This document shows, piece by piece, positions 1-10,910 of a stretch of 64,000 bases of DNA (its first letter is position 1; each line of letters opens with the position of its first letter). The stretch comes from Acorus gramineus. Its lineage: Eukaryota > Streptophyta > Magnoliopsida > Acorales > Acoraceae. The position numbers were made by a program, and so were the translations under genes. Below the pieces are notes generated by a model. It saw only the letters and a program-made list of their open reading frames with translations. It did not search any database and had not been told where the DNA came from. The stretch spans positions 14,507,590 to 14,571,589 of the forward strand of contig CM060853.1 in the NCBI GenBank assembly GCA_030737835.1, given 5' to 3'.

Positions 1-189
1 AAACTTTTTCATAAATGCCCCAACTTCGAAGTTGATACTTGTTCCTATAGTAGTTTTTGTATGGGGGATTTAAGCAAAGAGAGGCAAATAATTCTTCTTT
101 GTAACAACCAATTTGAATAAATAAAATGAGCTGTTAATTAAAATGAGCTGTTAATGCAATATAACATAAATCTTAGTTAGAAGTCCACA

Positions 190-1205
190 AATATGATAAA
201 CAAAATTTTCCGAGCGGATATTAGTAAGAGTTACATGTAAATCTACCTTCTCTTCAGCACATACTTTTTTAATTTCCCTCTTGATTGTGTTACATGAAAA
301 AGTTTAAAATTGAGGACCTAAAGCTTTTAGAATCCATTCTTCAAAATCAGGATAATCAACCATAGAAAATGGTTTTTCAGTTTATTTATATATTTAACAG
401 TCTCTCTTCAAGCAACAACTTGATTAAAACTATGATTAGACAATTTCCCAATAGAAGTCATGCTTGCTTGTGATTGTCTACTAGATCCAACAATTCTACA
501 GTTATATTCATTAGCATGTCTAATTAATTAGCTGGTGCCACTACTAGCATGACCAGTAAGTTCCTTACCACAAAAACGACAACAAGCAATGATTTTTAAA
601 CATCCTGCTGGTTTTATAGGATCTTAGACACTTACTTTGTCAAAAGTTTTCCAAGCTGTTGAAACTTTTTGTTTTGGTTTGGTATTGGAGCTACCAATTT
701 CATTCACATTAGGGGAACTCGCTGATGGATATTCAGCCTCAGGTCTGAAACATAAGCGGTAGAATTGTGAGTCATTCTAAATTTAAAAAAATACTGAAAT
801 AAATAATCTAAAAAGTGAGAAGAAAGTTTGAGGGAGAATGATCAAATGACGTAGTACAGAACAGAATAACTTCAACTTCGTAGAGCAACTTCAGCTTCTT
901 CTTCTTCTTCTTCTTCTTCTCTAAGTTTGAGGGAGTTTAAGAGAGTTTGAGAGATGAGATGAGTGATTGAAAGGGTTTAAAGGTATTTATAATGTCTGTG
1001 AGATTCAAAATTCAAATTCAAATAGAGCTGTCGGTGGATATTCTCATCTTGGGAACCCCCTAAAATGACTCTATTTTTCAAATTCAAAACTAACCGTCTG
1101 GTCTAAGATCCCTACTGGGCTTGGGGTTTTTCCTTAAAGCCCACGCCTAGCTCTATTGGAGTTCCGGGCATACGGGCCATTTAGGGTTCCATTTAGCCAA
1201 CCCTA
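190..1205 (-). mobile_element. Decayed hAT transposon, 5' part with BED zinc finger
   Basis: Read on the minus strand, this is the 5' part of an hAT DNA transposon. It starts at 1205 with TAGGGTTGGCTAAATGG, a typical hAT terminus, followed by a GC-richer leader, a TATA-like ATTATAAATACC near 990 and a CTT-rich leader. An exon-like frame from about 746 encodes a BED finger: AWKTFDKVSV, then CCRFCGKELTGHASSGTS and LIRHANEYNC, giving the C-X2-C...H-X4-C pattern. Further on, EKPFSMVDYPDFEEW and WILKALGPQF match the region that follows the finger in hAT transposases, and NTIKREIKKV follows that. The frame carries at least three stops (in the finger region and after GPQF) and one frameshift near 400. 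Similarity is lost near 190, so the catalytic and dimerisation regions are absent. It is not functional. Confidence 0.8.
895..921. repeat. CTT trinucleotide microsatellite
   Basis: About nine uninterrupted CTT units. It lies in the leader of the decayed hAT element, where the minus strand reads GAA/AAG. Confidence 0.9.
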
Positions 1206-1429
1206 AATTAATGTGTACATTTCCATATCAAAATGTTATAAATATTTTTCAAACAAATATTAGAAATTTTAATTGCAATTTTTTCCTTCAAAATATTTAG
1301 TTCCACTTCACTTAAATAACGGAAAATCGCAATATTCAAATATGTCAGGATCAAGTCTATATCCGGTTTGAGTGATTTTATCTTGAGAACATATTGTTGA
1401 GAGACATGTGCAATTAAGAAAACATATTA

Positions 1430-1960
1430 TTTAATTTTTGTTATCTTTTGGTTTATTAAATTGTAGTATTATTTTCCAAACAGAATACATTAGAATGGTT
1501 TTATCTAGGTGAGAGCCATGTATAAGTTTGACCTACTGATTCAATGGCGTCATTGAGTTCGTCACTGTGGAAAGTTTTTTTTTTTATTATTATTTCTTGA
1601 GCTCCAAGGTTCGTTGACGATCGAGTACTTTTGTAATAAAAAATGCTAGACCTCCAATAAACCTCTCACACACGGGGGATGGTGTTTTATCATAATGTCT
1701 TCAAATCTGTCACATTAACTAGTGAATAATACAGACAGGTACGAAGGAATTGTTTTTAATTACATATATTAAAATACGCTATTATAGATTATTATTATTT
1801 TAATAGCAAAACAACATGCAATATATAGCATTGTTTATTTCTATAGAATATTGATTAATTGCAACTTTTGATGTAAAATATGACATAACTGAATAAACTC
1901 AATAAAAAGGAAATGGGAAACCACAAAATCATGACAGTTTAAAAAATTATACAAATACAA
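1430..1960. repeat. Diverged duplicate of the GST1 upstream flank
   Basis: This stretch matches, in the same order, the sequence upstream of the first GST gene. 1440-1580 (attagaatggtttt, ctgattcaatggcgtcatt) corresponds to 9335-9413 plus 10201-10240. 1640-1665 (gctagacctccaataaacct) corresponds to 10311-10326 plus 11037. 1790-1945 corresponds to 11500-11670, for example gggaaaccacaaaatcatga. The copy here lacks the two transposons (9414-10200 and 10327-11027) found in the other copy, so it shows the empty sites. No GST coding sequence remains beside it. Confidence 0.75.
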
Positions 1961-2070
1961 TATATACAAATTTATATAAAATGGAGAGGTTATTGAATAC
2001 AATAATATAAACACTAAATCTATTTGCAACGTAAAATGTAATCATATACAAATGTATGGAATAAAAAAAA

Positions 2071-2950
2071 AGAATTTTTATTTGTAAATCCCTGATAATT
2101 ATGTTATTTAAGGATTGAACTATCCATTCTTCATATTTTTTTTTGAGTCCCTATTTTCAAATGTCTAGTTCTTGCTATTAGCCTGTATGTCAAACGTCAG
2201 TTTGTTTGGATTGAAGAATAGTTGAAATCCCTAAACTACCCTTTAAAATTCTTATTTTTAAGCATATGTAATTATGTTATTTAGTGATCGATCTCTATTT
2301 TCTTTATATTTTTTTAAAGTCCAAAATAAATAAAAATTAAATGAATAGTAGCTTAAATGTAAAAAATCATTAATACTCTAAATAAAATAAAATAAATAAA
2401 TAATATAAATATGTTAGATTCCTATAAAATCACTAAATCTTTAAATAAATAAAAGTTTAGAACCTTGCCAAATAATTTTTTTCATTGCCTGCATACAAAT
2501 TTTTAATGGTATCTAATTTTTTAAATTTAAAATTCTAAACATACTCAAAATATCAATTTGATATTTTAAAATTTTCAACCAAAAAAATCATTTAAATTAA
2601 AATTCAATAGTGCAAAAAATCCTCATAATTACTTATGTAATTATTATTCTTCTGCTTATGTATTTAATTTTAATTAGATAATTAAGGCTAGAAGAGAATG
2701 CAATTTCATATTGGCTATACATGCATTGTTGAATAACATTGAAATTGTCACTGAACACCTAACAATGCAAATACAATTTTGATTTAATTATATAAACAAA
2801 CATTTTGTATATAAATTTTAAATATTAAAATACTAATAAAATCACCCAGACATTTTGGGTCTAATAAGGAGAAAAAAAATTTAAAGTTGAAGACTTAATT
2901 TAAAAAAAAATATAAAGAAGCGAGTGACTGATCACTAAATTACTTTGATA
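2071..2950. mobile_element. Foldback MITE, copy 1
   Basis: The left arm (2071-2335) holds two head-to-tail units, each built as tttttatttgtaag, gttatttagtgatcgatc, a T-rich run, aagtcc and tcaaatgtct. The right arm (about 2855-2945) carries the same blocks in inverse orientation (gaagacttaattt, gatcactaaatta). The core (about 2640-2800) matches the core of the element at 39282-40049 on the opposite strand, sharing for example ttgcattctctt and cataagca. The outer right end appears truncated here. There is no coding capacity. The family resembles non-autonomous Mutator-like foldback elements. Confidence 0.65.
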
Positions 2951-3125
2951 TCATTGAAGAGCACCACACCATTTAAAGATTCGCAATGCGCGCAAGTTGT
3001 GTTTATTGGTCTACTGGAGGCTCTCTTGATCAGATTGTCTCCAAAATTTGCATATGTCATCCTTGCACAGCCACCTACACATATGCAGGTTGGATATGCT
3101 CTCTGATAGATCACATGTCAGTGTG
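2951..3125. other. Unassigned spacer
   Basis: A short, moderately GC stretch between the foldback MITE and the LTR element. Both strands have an open frame of about 60 codons, but neither resembles a family I know. No feature is supported. Confidence 0.4.
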
Positions 3126-3130
3126 TTGTT

Positions 3131-3617
3131 TGTTGGGATTATGTCTCGATTCGGTGTATCAACATTGGATGGCCATGATGAATCCATATTAGGGTGGGCA
3201 CCTAATTGATAATTAATTAAGATTTGATCTTAATTAAGATATAAAGTGAATCTCTTAAAATCAGGGAAACAGATTTGTTTGTTACAGATTTGTTTGTTAG
3301 GAGATTACTTAGAGAGGAAGTTATTTATTCATATAAATATCCTCTAGTTTTTCATGGTAAAACTTGGCATGGTAGCATAGAAAAAAATGTAGAGATCCAT
3401 ATGAGAGGGGTTGAGAAGGTTGAAGAGAGGGTAACTCCATGAGAGAATTTGTAAGGCTTTTTTGTATCTCAACTATTATAGTGGATTCTCAGTTTTTGCC
3501 CCGCGGATGTAGGCCTAGGCCGAACCACGTATTTTTGTGTTCTTCGTATGATAGTGTTCCGTTCTTATATTTGATCTCGTGTTTTATTGTGGACTTCCAT
3601 GTATTTGTTTCTCAACA
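3131..3617 (+). repeat. 5' LTR
   Basis: 487-bp LTR pairing with 6593-7062. It starts TGTTGGGATTATGTCTCG and ends TCTCAACA. The shared internal landmark gatgtaggcctaggc lies near 3507 here and near 6951 in the 3' copy. Confidence 0.85.
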
Positions 3618-3809
3618 ACCCTTTTGTCGAATCTCATTGTTCATCCCCGTGTTGGAACCTCCCGTGGACAGGACTCCGATGTTAAACGACTGCTCAAATA
3701 ACTTTTTCACGGGACCGTTTATTATTGGATAACGATACGGTATAATTATTTCATTAAATAAGGGATATTTTGCACAATTTTGTATGTATAGATTGTAAGT
3801 TAATGCTGG

Positions 3810-3965
3810 GGAAGATTAGGTGGGCTTAAGGGCAAGTGGTGGAACGTTTGACAAAACAATAGATGATGGGTTCAATTAATCTTGTTCAGAATTTAAAGAC
3901 GATCGCCTCTGACTTCAAACAGGTCATGTCGTTTGTGTGTGACTTTAATTAAAACACGGATTTAT
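3810..3965 (+). repeat. Possible tRNA-like SINE remnant
   Basis: The block contains gggcaagtggtgg, which resembles a pol III box A, and gatgggttcaatta, which resembles box B, about 55 bp apart. No poly-A tail or target duplication is evident. It lies inside the LTR element. This is a weak call. Confidence 0.25.
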
Positions 3966-4399
3966 CATGATTTGATGGGGAGATCTGCATATATATATCC
4001 TCCAAAAATAATTAATTAATAAAAAAACTCATATAGTTCATATATTTTAAACATCGTAAAATTGATAATAATTTATATACCTATAAGTCAGATACATTCA
4101 ATGAGGTTGTTAGCCATCTCCGAAAATCCATTTCAATCGCCATATTGAATTATTTGAGCAAATACAATATATTCGTCTTTGTTATTTCGAAAGACTAAAA
4201 TGTCAGATATATTTTTGGTAAAATATATAAAAAACGACTGTCAACGGTGGTGTGGACGTTGACAGAGAAAACCGGTAGCATGGTGTCGGGTTCCATGCGA
4301 AGAAGAAAAATACACGAGGAGCCGTGTATTGGAAAGAAAAGAAAAAAAAAAAGGCCTTCGGCCTTCAATAGTTTACATGTGGAGTTGCATGCATCCATC

Positions 4400-5691
4400 C
4401 ATGGGCGGAGGCACATTAGGGCGAGTGGGGGCAGCTGCCCCCACTCATTTTTTTTTTTTTAATTTATATATATACTCAAAAGACTTAATCACCCTCCATG
4501 ACCTTTAACATTATCCAGAATATCCTCACTTTAACTCTTCCATGCTTTTTTTTATTGTTTGATTAAAATATGAATATTATAGAGATTTATGTCTTTTTGA
4601 AACAGTTATGGATAAATACTTGAAAAGAAAGTCAAAATTTGAATCGTCACCTCCTTCAGAAAGAGATGATAATTCATCAAAACAAAGTCGTGTAGAAATC
4701 AATTTGACAGATCTTCCTGCAGATCCAGGGTTACGATCACGAATTACGGATTACAATCCTAATGATAGAGACCCAATTCGTAGAGCATATTTGCAAAGGG
4801 GTCCTTGTCAACCTTGTGGTCATAATTTTCCACAAAGAAAGTTTGGGCAATCATCACGGCGATTTAATCAGGCTTGGTTTAAAGAATTTGGCAACTGGTT
4901 AGAGTATAGCATAACAAAAGATGCTGCATTTTGCCTATGTTGTTATCTTTTTAAAGAAGATATTGGAGAACAAGGAGGTGGTGAGTCTTTTGTTGGTGAA
5001 GGGTTTTCAAATTGGAAGAAGAAGGAAAGATTACAAATTCATGTAGGAGGTCTCAATAGTTCTCATAATCAAGCTTGGAGTAAATGTCAAGATTTACTAA
5101 ATCAAAAGCAAAGTATTCAAACAGTTTTTTCCAAGCAGTCGGACCAAGCTCGAAGTGATTACGCAACCGCATGGGTGATCAATGGATGAATGATGGCTTG
5201 ATTGCATATATAGAGAGAGATATTTTTGGGGATATTGACAACGAGGCTATCATTCAACGCTTTCAAAGCATGAAAACTCGTCGGGGTCAATTATAAAGAT
5301 GCCAAATAGAAATGTTTTTGGAAATGTAGATCACATACTATACTTTTTGTAATCTTGAATTAATGTAAAGGGTGTAACTAGTCAATTTTTTATACACACC
5401 TTATAGTTTCAGTTTAATTATTGTAAAAGGTGTAATTAGTCTCTTTTTTGGTATACACCTTACAATATTTGGTTTGGTCCTCTTTTGTACTTCATGAATC
5501 TTTATATCATATAGATTTGTTGAAACTATAAATGAGTTTCAATGACTTTACTTTTTGTACTTAAATTATTGTAAAGAGAGTTTTTTTTTTTTTTTTTTGG
5601 TACATCCCTTAGCTTCAAGTTTTTAGAAAAATTTTTAAAGATTATAATTAAAATTCGCCCCCCCTAGAATGAATTCCTGGCTCCGCCACTG
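4400..5691 (+). mobile_element. Ds-like deleted hAT transposon (ZMYM/DUF4371 type)
   Basis: A 1292-bp hAT element inserted in the LTR element. Its ends are imperfect inverted repeats (CATGGGCGGAGGC at left, CTCCGCCACTG at right). The 8-bp flanks are catccatc and cctccatc, a duplication with one mismatch. The element keeps the first and last parts of its transposase gene and has lost the middle, the same design as maize Ds elements derived from Ac. It cannot supply its own transposase. Confidence 0.85.
4608..5296 (+). pseudogene. Deleted hAT transposase, TTF-type zinc finger
   Basis: The 193-codon frame at 4608-5189 starts MDKYLKRKS. It contains the TTF/ZMYM-type finger of plant hAT proteins: YLQRGPCQPCGHNFPQRKFG, then RRFNQAWFKEFGNWLEYSIT and DAAFCLCCYLF, followed by FSNWKKKERLQIHVGG and SSHNQA. 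After KQSDQARSDYATAWV the frame stops. A second frame from 5171 reads MGDQWMNDGLIAYIERDIF and ends RFQSMKTRRGQL at 5296, which is the usual C-terminus of this family. The DUF4371 and catalytic RNase H-like core are missing between the two pieces, so this is an internal deletion with a frame change at the join. Confidence 0.8.
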
Positions 5692-5856
5692 CCTCCATCC
5701 ATGCGTATAAAAAAAAAAGAGGTGTGCTGGTTTGTTTTTATTTGCATGGGTGATGGAAACGGAGACATTGCATATATGCCTCAGAAATTAAAAAAAAAAA
5801 AAAATTAAGAAGAGCAGCAGGTGATGTGTGCACAGGCGCGGGTGCGCACATGAGAT

Positions 5857-5944
5857 CACGGCATGTGATGATGAGGCAAAGAAGCTTTGCAAAGACGTGG
5901 CACGGCATGTGATGATGAGGCAAAGAAGCTTTGCAAAGACGTGG
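5857..5944. repeat. 44-bp tandem duplication
   Basis: Two perfect or nearly perfect copies of a 44-bp unit beginning cacggcatgtgatgatgagg, at 5857-5900 and 5901-5944, inside the LTR element's internal region. Confidence 0.9.
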
Positions 5945-6128
5945 CAAGGATGAGGCACAGGTGCGGGTGCGGCCGAGGAAGCAGGCAGACGCATGTCGGC
6001 ATGTGCAGAGACATGTGCGAAGAGCGACACGTGAGGCGGCACGTGACGACTGACGAGGAGCTCGGGGTCACAATGAGAGGCATGTGATGCAGATGCTCAA
6101 TTCGTGCAGAAGAAAAAGATAAAACAAT

Positions 6129-6392
6129 GCAACACAGAAAAAAACGTTCTGAACCCGGGTGGCGTCCCAGGTGGTTCAGGTAAAAGCGAGTCCGGGTTCG
6201 GAGCTCGCGAGCGCGTGGTGAAGCTTGTTCAAGGTGGAGTCCAGATCCTTCTTCAGAGACGCAACACAGAGGAGGCGTTCTGAACCCGGGTGGCGTTCTA
6301 GGTGGTTCAGGTAAAATGAGAGTCCAGACATTTGGTACTCGCGAGCGCGTGGTGTAGCTTGTTTAAGGTGGAGTCCAGACGACCCTTCTTTA
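6129..6392. repeat. 132-bp tandem repeat before the 3' LTR
   Basis: Two units of about 132 bp (6129-6260 and 6261-6392). Each begins gcaacacaga and contains gaacccgggtggcgt, ggtggttcaggtaaaa, ctcgcgagcgcgtggtg and aaggtggagtccaga. It is part of the internal region of the LTR element. Confidence 0.85.
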
Positions 6393-6592
6393 GAAACGCA
6401 CATAGGGCATGCGACAGATTCACATGATTACCAAGTCAAGATGTTGACTTGGAGATGCAGTAGTGCAGACTTCCGGAAGAAGAAAAGTTCTTCAACCAGG
6501 TGGAGTTTGCAGAGCGAGGTGGAGACATCAACAGAAATCTTCAAGGGGTTCGTGGAAGTCGGAGTTTACCGAATTCGAGCCAAGGTGGAGAT

Positions 6593-7062
6593 TGTTGGGA
6601 TTATGTCTCGATCCGGTGTATGAACATCGGATGGCCATGATGAAACCATATTAGGGTGGGCACCTAATTGATAATTAGTTAAGATTTGATTTTAATTAAG
6701 ATATAAAGTAAATCTTCTAAAATCAGGAAAACAGATTTGTTTGTTAGGAGATTACTTAGAGAGGAAGTTATTTATTCATATAAATATCCTTTAGTTTTTC
6801 AGGGTAAAACTTGGCATGGCTAGCATAGAAAAAAATGTAGAGATCCATATGAGAGAGGTTGAGAGGGTTCAAGAGAGTAACTCCATGAAAGAGAGTTTGT
6901 AAGGCTTTTTTATATTTCAACTATTATAGTTGATCAGTTTTTGCTCCATGGATGTAGGCCTAGGCGGAATCACGTATTTTTGTGATCTTCATGTGATGGT
7001 GTTCCGTTCTTATATTCGATCTCGTGTTTTATTGTGGACTTCCGCGTATTTGTTTCCCAACA
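6593..7062 (+). repeat. 3' LTR
   Basis: 470-bp LTR starting TGTTGGGATTATGTCTCG just after the purine-rich aaggtggagat and ending TTCCCAACA. It is followed by the 5-bp duplication TTGTT. Confidence 0.85.
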
Positions 7063-7351
7063 TTGTTAAGCAAGGGCTCGGTTTCAATTAAAAATACAAT
7101 TTATATAGTACATTAGAATAACAATTATGTAGGCAGTTCGCAATGGATGATAACTCTATTATGAGTTTGTTTAGAAGGGAAGTTGAAGTACACATTTGAA
7201 ACTTATGAGAATACATTCAATACCATATCATGAGTCATGACTAACAAGAAGGCATGCTAAATGCATCCCATTATTCACTACAACTAATCCTACAAAATCC
7301 AATTAACCAAAGCAGAAAACAGAGATTCCCAGCAGAAACCATAGTGATCCT

Positions 7352-8989
7352 CTACTGCGCAGCCTGCGGAGCAAACCTCTCCTTGACGAACTCGAGGAGC
7401 CTCTCAGTCTCTGGCATCACACCCTTCACGGCTTCGCTAGCGCAGAAGCGTTCAGCCCACGCAGCTAACAATGGAGTCTTGTCATCATCGAGGAGCTTGA
7501 AGCCTCCCATCATCAACTCAACCACCTTGATTGACACCAAGTAGCTCCCGATCGCCACATCGAGGTATCCGATGTTCTCACCATTGAAGAATGGCTTCCT
7601 CTTGCTGCATTTCTCGAAGGTTTCCTCGAAAAGCTGCAGGCCCTCTAGGACCTTCTCCGTCGCCTCTGCCTTGGTCTCATCGGTCTGGGATTTGGCCATC
7701 TCAATTAGAGCTGGTAACCACTAGATAAAAACATGGAATGCATAAATAAGAACAACTCTGTTATATCAAATTAATATTTATACGGAAGATAACCATTTAT
7801 TGAATATGAATTGGACAAGGAATGGAATGCATGTCATTATTGAATATGAATCCAACAAGGCCTCAGAGTCCTGTTCGATTTAATTTTCTTTCAACCAATA
7901 TCCATTTAGTACACAGAAACATGAGTGGACGATCCGGAGAGGAATCTAATGGATGAGCAAGGTGAGGGATATTTAGATTGAGAAACATGGAAAGATACTT
8001 TTAAGGATAATCTTTAATTGGAAATCTCAACTTTGACAGTCCCCTCATGACATGTCCAGCTCCATTTGCAGTTCAATATGTAGTCTCTAATCATTTTGAA
8101 TTTTTTTAATTAAAGTATACATTTGTCTGATAAAATACATATTATTATAAAAAATAAAATACATATTTAGATAAATCAGTACATATAATTATCTTTTAAA
8201 AAAATAAAAAAAATTTAATCAAGCACTACGATAATATAAATTCTACTAATAGGTTCTATAGTAGACTAAAGACCGTATTTGAATTACAAATAGGATAGTA
8301 AAAGAGATTGACTATATCAATACTCATTACTAATGTTTTAAAAACGAACCATTCTTCAAAGAAAAATGAACGAGTCAATGATTACTAATTTAACTGTTGG
8401 ATCAACTAGAATAATATATAAAATCTAAAATTTTATTAGACTTTATATTTTAACAAGTAATTAATCATAATTTCTATGAATAAAGAATCGTTCGATTTAA
8501 TCACCCTATAACCGGTTCACAAAAACTCTCGATTCAATAAGTAGTTTGGTTGGATTTTAATAATATACCGAACTAGAATTCAAAACAATTAAACATTCAC
8601 CTGTTCGACCGAGCGTGTCAAGTTTTAAAACACAACAAAAACAGATCATAGAAAGGAAGATAAATAAGATTAATTAACACCTTGTCGTCGACGTAGTGGG
8701 CCCAAAAGCGCGCCGTCGCACGTTCATGGGGATCCGACGGCAAAAGCGAGGGTCCGTCGGTCCAAACCTCATCGATGTAGGAGACGATAATCATGGACTC
8801 ACAGATTGATTTGTCGTCATGGATGAGCACAGGGACCATTTTGTAAACCGGGTTCGATGTGAGGAGCAACTCGCCCTTGTTCCTCAAGTCCTCTTCCACG
8901 TACTCGTAATCCACCGATTTGAGGTTCAATGCCATCCTAGCCCTCATCGCGTAAGGACTTGGCCATGCCCCTATGACCTTTACCGCCAT
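7352..8989 (-). CDS. GSTU: Tau-class glutathione S-transferase, copy 1
   Basis: Cytosolic enzyme family that joins glutathione to electrophiles or reduces peroxides in stress and xenobiotic responses. There are two exons: 8681-8989 (103 codons) and 7352-7720 (122 codons plus stop), with a 960-bp phase-0 intron (donor after YVDDK, AAG/GTGTTA; acceptor CTAG before WLPALIEM). The predicted protein is 225 residues, normal for GSTU. The N-terminal thioredoxin-like domain has GAWPSPYAMRAR with the tau catalytic Ser11, the cis-proline loop VPVLIHDD (Pro53) and the glutathione-binding ES pair (64-65) in ESMIIVSYIDE. The all-helical C-terminal domain contains FFNGENIGYLDVAIG and LLAAWAERF. The one intron at this site is standard for tau GSTs. 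It is a tandem partner of the copy at 12846-14844 and looks intact. Confidence 0.93.
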
Positions 8990-9062
8990 CTCTCGCCTCT
9001 CCTGTAAACAAATTTAATTTGTTGAATTGAAGGTAACGAAGGATGATGGGTTGCGTTAAACC

Positions 9063-9090
9063 AGTGAGGGAGGTGGTTTTATATATACAT
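9063..9090 (-). promoter_or_regulatory. Likely core promoter of GST copy 1
   Basis: The minus strand reads TATATATAAAACCACC about 90 bp upstream of the start codon at 8989. The block after the TATA box (gtgagggaggtg on the plus strand, 9065-9076) is also present beside the TATA box of the second GST gene at 14930-14941, so it is conserved between the pair. Confidence 0.55.
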
Positions 9091-9413
9091 GCACTGGATG
9101 GAACTTTCTAGATTCATTGTTTTTTTCTAAGTAAACTTGTCTAAAGAAATTGCTTATTGATTTACATTCATTTTCCGTGTAAAATGGTTTAACTATATAT
9201 TGATGCCTAATGTGTCGGAAAATTAAAACATTTCTATAATAAAATGTTTTAAATAGTTTTCAAATAAAGATTATTTCTTTTTAAATTGTTTCTCAGATCG
9301 AATCGTGTGTGATTGAGGGAGTGCATTTTTAAATTTTTGTTATCTGGTTAATTAAATAATAGTAATATTTTTTCAACGTTATGCATTAGAGTGGTTTGAT
9401 CCACTGATTCAAT

Positions 9414-10200
9414 CAGGGGCGGATATATTAGTTGGCTGGGCCGGGCTTTACTATAGCCCGGCCCAGCTTTTAATTTGTTTTATGTTATATATATGTTGTA
9501 TTTTATAATAAATATGATTTTATTTTATTCATAAAAACCTTAAATCTAGTATAGTAATCTGATTTAATGTAAAAATAAAACATAAAATATAACTCACTTG
9601 TCATATAGAATAGAATGAATTTAAATAGAGTCACTAAGCTAGTAGGCCATAAATCTTAATCATGACCTTAAATAATTTAGAATTGATGATATGTTGTTTT
9701 GCTGTAAACAAATAATAATAAAAAACTAAATCTCATTTTAATGAATAAATCAACTCTCTTTAATAAATCAAATCTCAACACACTTTATCCCAACAATTTA
9801 TATCTTTGAATATATAGATAAATTCTAACAATTTCAAATATTATCATAAATTATAAAAGAGAATTTATTGAAAATAATGATGCAAACATCATATATACTC
9901 AACGAATTCAAATAACATTTCATTATAAAAGACTTAAGGGGCTGCACATGTTGAGTCTAGTTGTATAGTTGGGAGTTGGGACTGTTGGTCTCTATACAAA
10001 ATAAAATAAAATAAACCCAAATAATATTTTATTATATTTTTTGTATATATCATTGTCATTTTGATTTTACATTGAATGAATTTTTCATCTATTTTAAACA
10101 TTAGTTTATTTACTTTAATAAAAAGTTAAAAACACTTATTTTTTGAAATATAAGAATAAAACTTAGCTCATCCCAGAATAATGTCCTGGATCCACCCTTG
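9414..10200. mobile_element. hAT MITE with perfect 8-bp target duplication
   Basis: A 787-bp non-coding element. It begins CAGGGGCGGATATATTAG and ends TGTCCTGGATCCACCCTTG, which are imperfect inverted repeats. GATTCAAT is duplicated exactly at 9406-9413 and 10201-10208. The empty site is preserved in the duplicate flank near 1541-1548 (ctgattcaatggc). The interior is AT-rich apart from a GC hairpin near 9435-9470 (gctgggccgggc, gcccggcccagc). It lies upstream of GST copy 1. Confidence 0.9.
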
Positions 10201-10531
10201 GATTCAATGCCGCCATTGATTTCGTCAGTGTGGAAAGTTTTTTTTTTTTTATTTATTTTATTTTTTCTATAATGAAAAGTGTTAGACAGAGTATTTCTAT
10301 GATGAAAAGTGCTAGACCTCCAATAAGGGGGCAGCTATTACCACCCCCATCAACTCTCAACCCACCCCTTATAAAAAAATTTTTAATTTTTTTTTTTTTG
10401 TGTGATCCTAACTTACCCCCAAATCCAACCCTGACTCCCCCTCTCCCTTCCTCTCAAACCCTAACCCTAGCTCCTCCTCTCTCTATCCCTCCATTGGTTC
10501 CTCCACGGCCACCCCCAAAACCTCCGCCCCC

Positions 10532-10770
10532 CATGTACCCCTCCGTCAATGTAAACGAACTCTTCAAAGCCGAAGAAGAAGAAGCCCCCGCCACTATCAA
10601 AGAGGCCCTCATCAAGATCCCCGGCGCAATCGACCTTCACGAAGCGTGGAACTCGCCTCCGGCGACTTGACCGTCGTCCGCCTCCGCCAGGGGAACGACG
10701 TCGTGGAGATCCTCATCCGGATTGACAGCAAAGGCGATGACAAACTCCAGTTGCCGCTCGCGAAGGACTA
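10532..10770 (+). pseudogene. Captured ERD7-like senescence/dehydration gene fragment
   Basis: Carried inside the Pack-MULE. The first frame reads MYPSVNVNELF then EALIKIPGAIDLHEA. After a frameshift near 10640 it continues VELASGDLTVVRLRQGNDVV, then LQLPLAKD and a stop near 10768. This order of blocks (MYPSV, a KIPGA motif, a VELA-GD-VR-QG-VV strand pattern, then PLAKD) matches the N-terminal part of plant senescence/dehydration-associated proteins related to Arabidopsis ERD7. The C-terminal senescence domain is absent. It is a gene fragment, not a working gene. The family assignment is from memory of the motif pattern. Confidence 0.65.
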
Positions 10771-10910
10771 GGCGGTCGTGGTAGCGGCGGGTGGAGATGA
10801 GGGTGGCAACGGAGGCAGAGAAGGCGTCGGTGAGGGCGATGACGATGTGGTCGGGGTGGGGGCAGGTGGAGATGAAGATGGCAGCATCAAGGGGTGTTTG
10901 TTGGTTGGTG
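10770..10910 (-). pseudogene. Second captured coding-like fragment in the Pack-MULE
   Basis: On the minus strand an open frame reads TPLDAAIFISTCPHPDHIV, then IALTDAFSASVATLISTRR. Nearly every codon ends in C, which is how host exons of GC-rich genes look and not how chance frames look. I do not recognise the source gene. It abuts the ERD7-like piece in the opposite orientation, as in Pack-MULEs assembled from two genes. Confidence 0.45.

Larger units (their letters stand above)
3131..7062 (+). mobile_element. Non-autonomous LTR retrotransposon (fossil), with nested hAT
   Basis: Two direct LTRs (3131-3617 and 6593-7062) begin TGTTGGGATTATG and end in CAACA. The 5-bp duplication TTGTT lies at 3126-3130 and 7063-7067, which shows that both LTRs belong to one insertion. 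The internal region ends in the purine-rich aaggtggagat directly before the 3' LTR. I find no gag, protease, integrase or reverse transcriptase, so it looks like a LARD-type derivative that relied on another element. The LTRs differ by about 6-8% on a hand count. At usual plant rates that suggests insertion a few million years ago. The 3-kb interior contains a later hAT insertion (4400-5691) and two tandem repeats. It lies about 290 bp beyond the stop codon of the first GST gene. Confidence 0.85.

Noticed and set aside
1-189. Further hAT coding sequence
   Set aside because: I could not match any transposase block beyond about 190, so the element is treated as truncated there.
3131-3617. Solo LTR interpretation
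   Set aside because: Its left flank TTGTT matches the right flank of the LTR at 6593-7062, so both are ends of one element.
5738-6087. Several Cys/His-rich frames on both strands
   Set aside because: They arise from the 44-bp tandem duplication and neighbouring repeats in the LTR element interior.
10230-10520. Start of a 146-codon Pro-rich frame
   Set aside because: It crosses the Pack-MULE border and a T-run. Only the part after 10532 resembles a protein.
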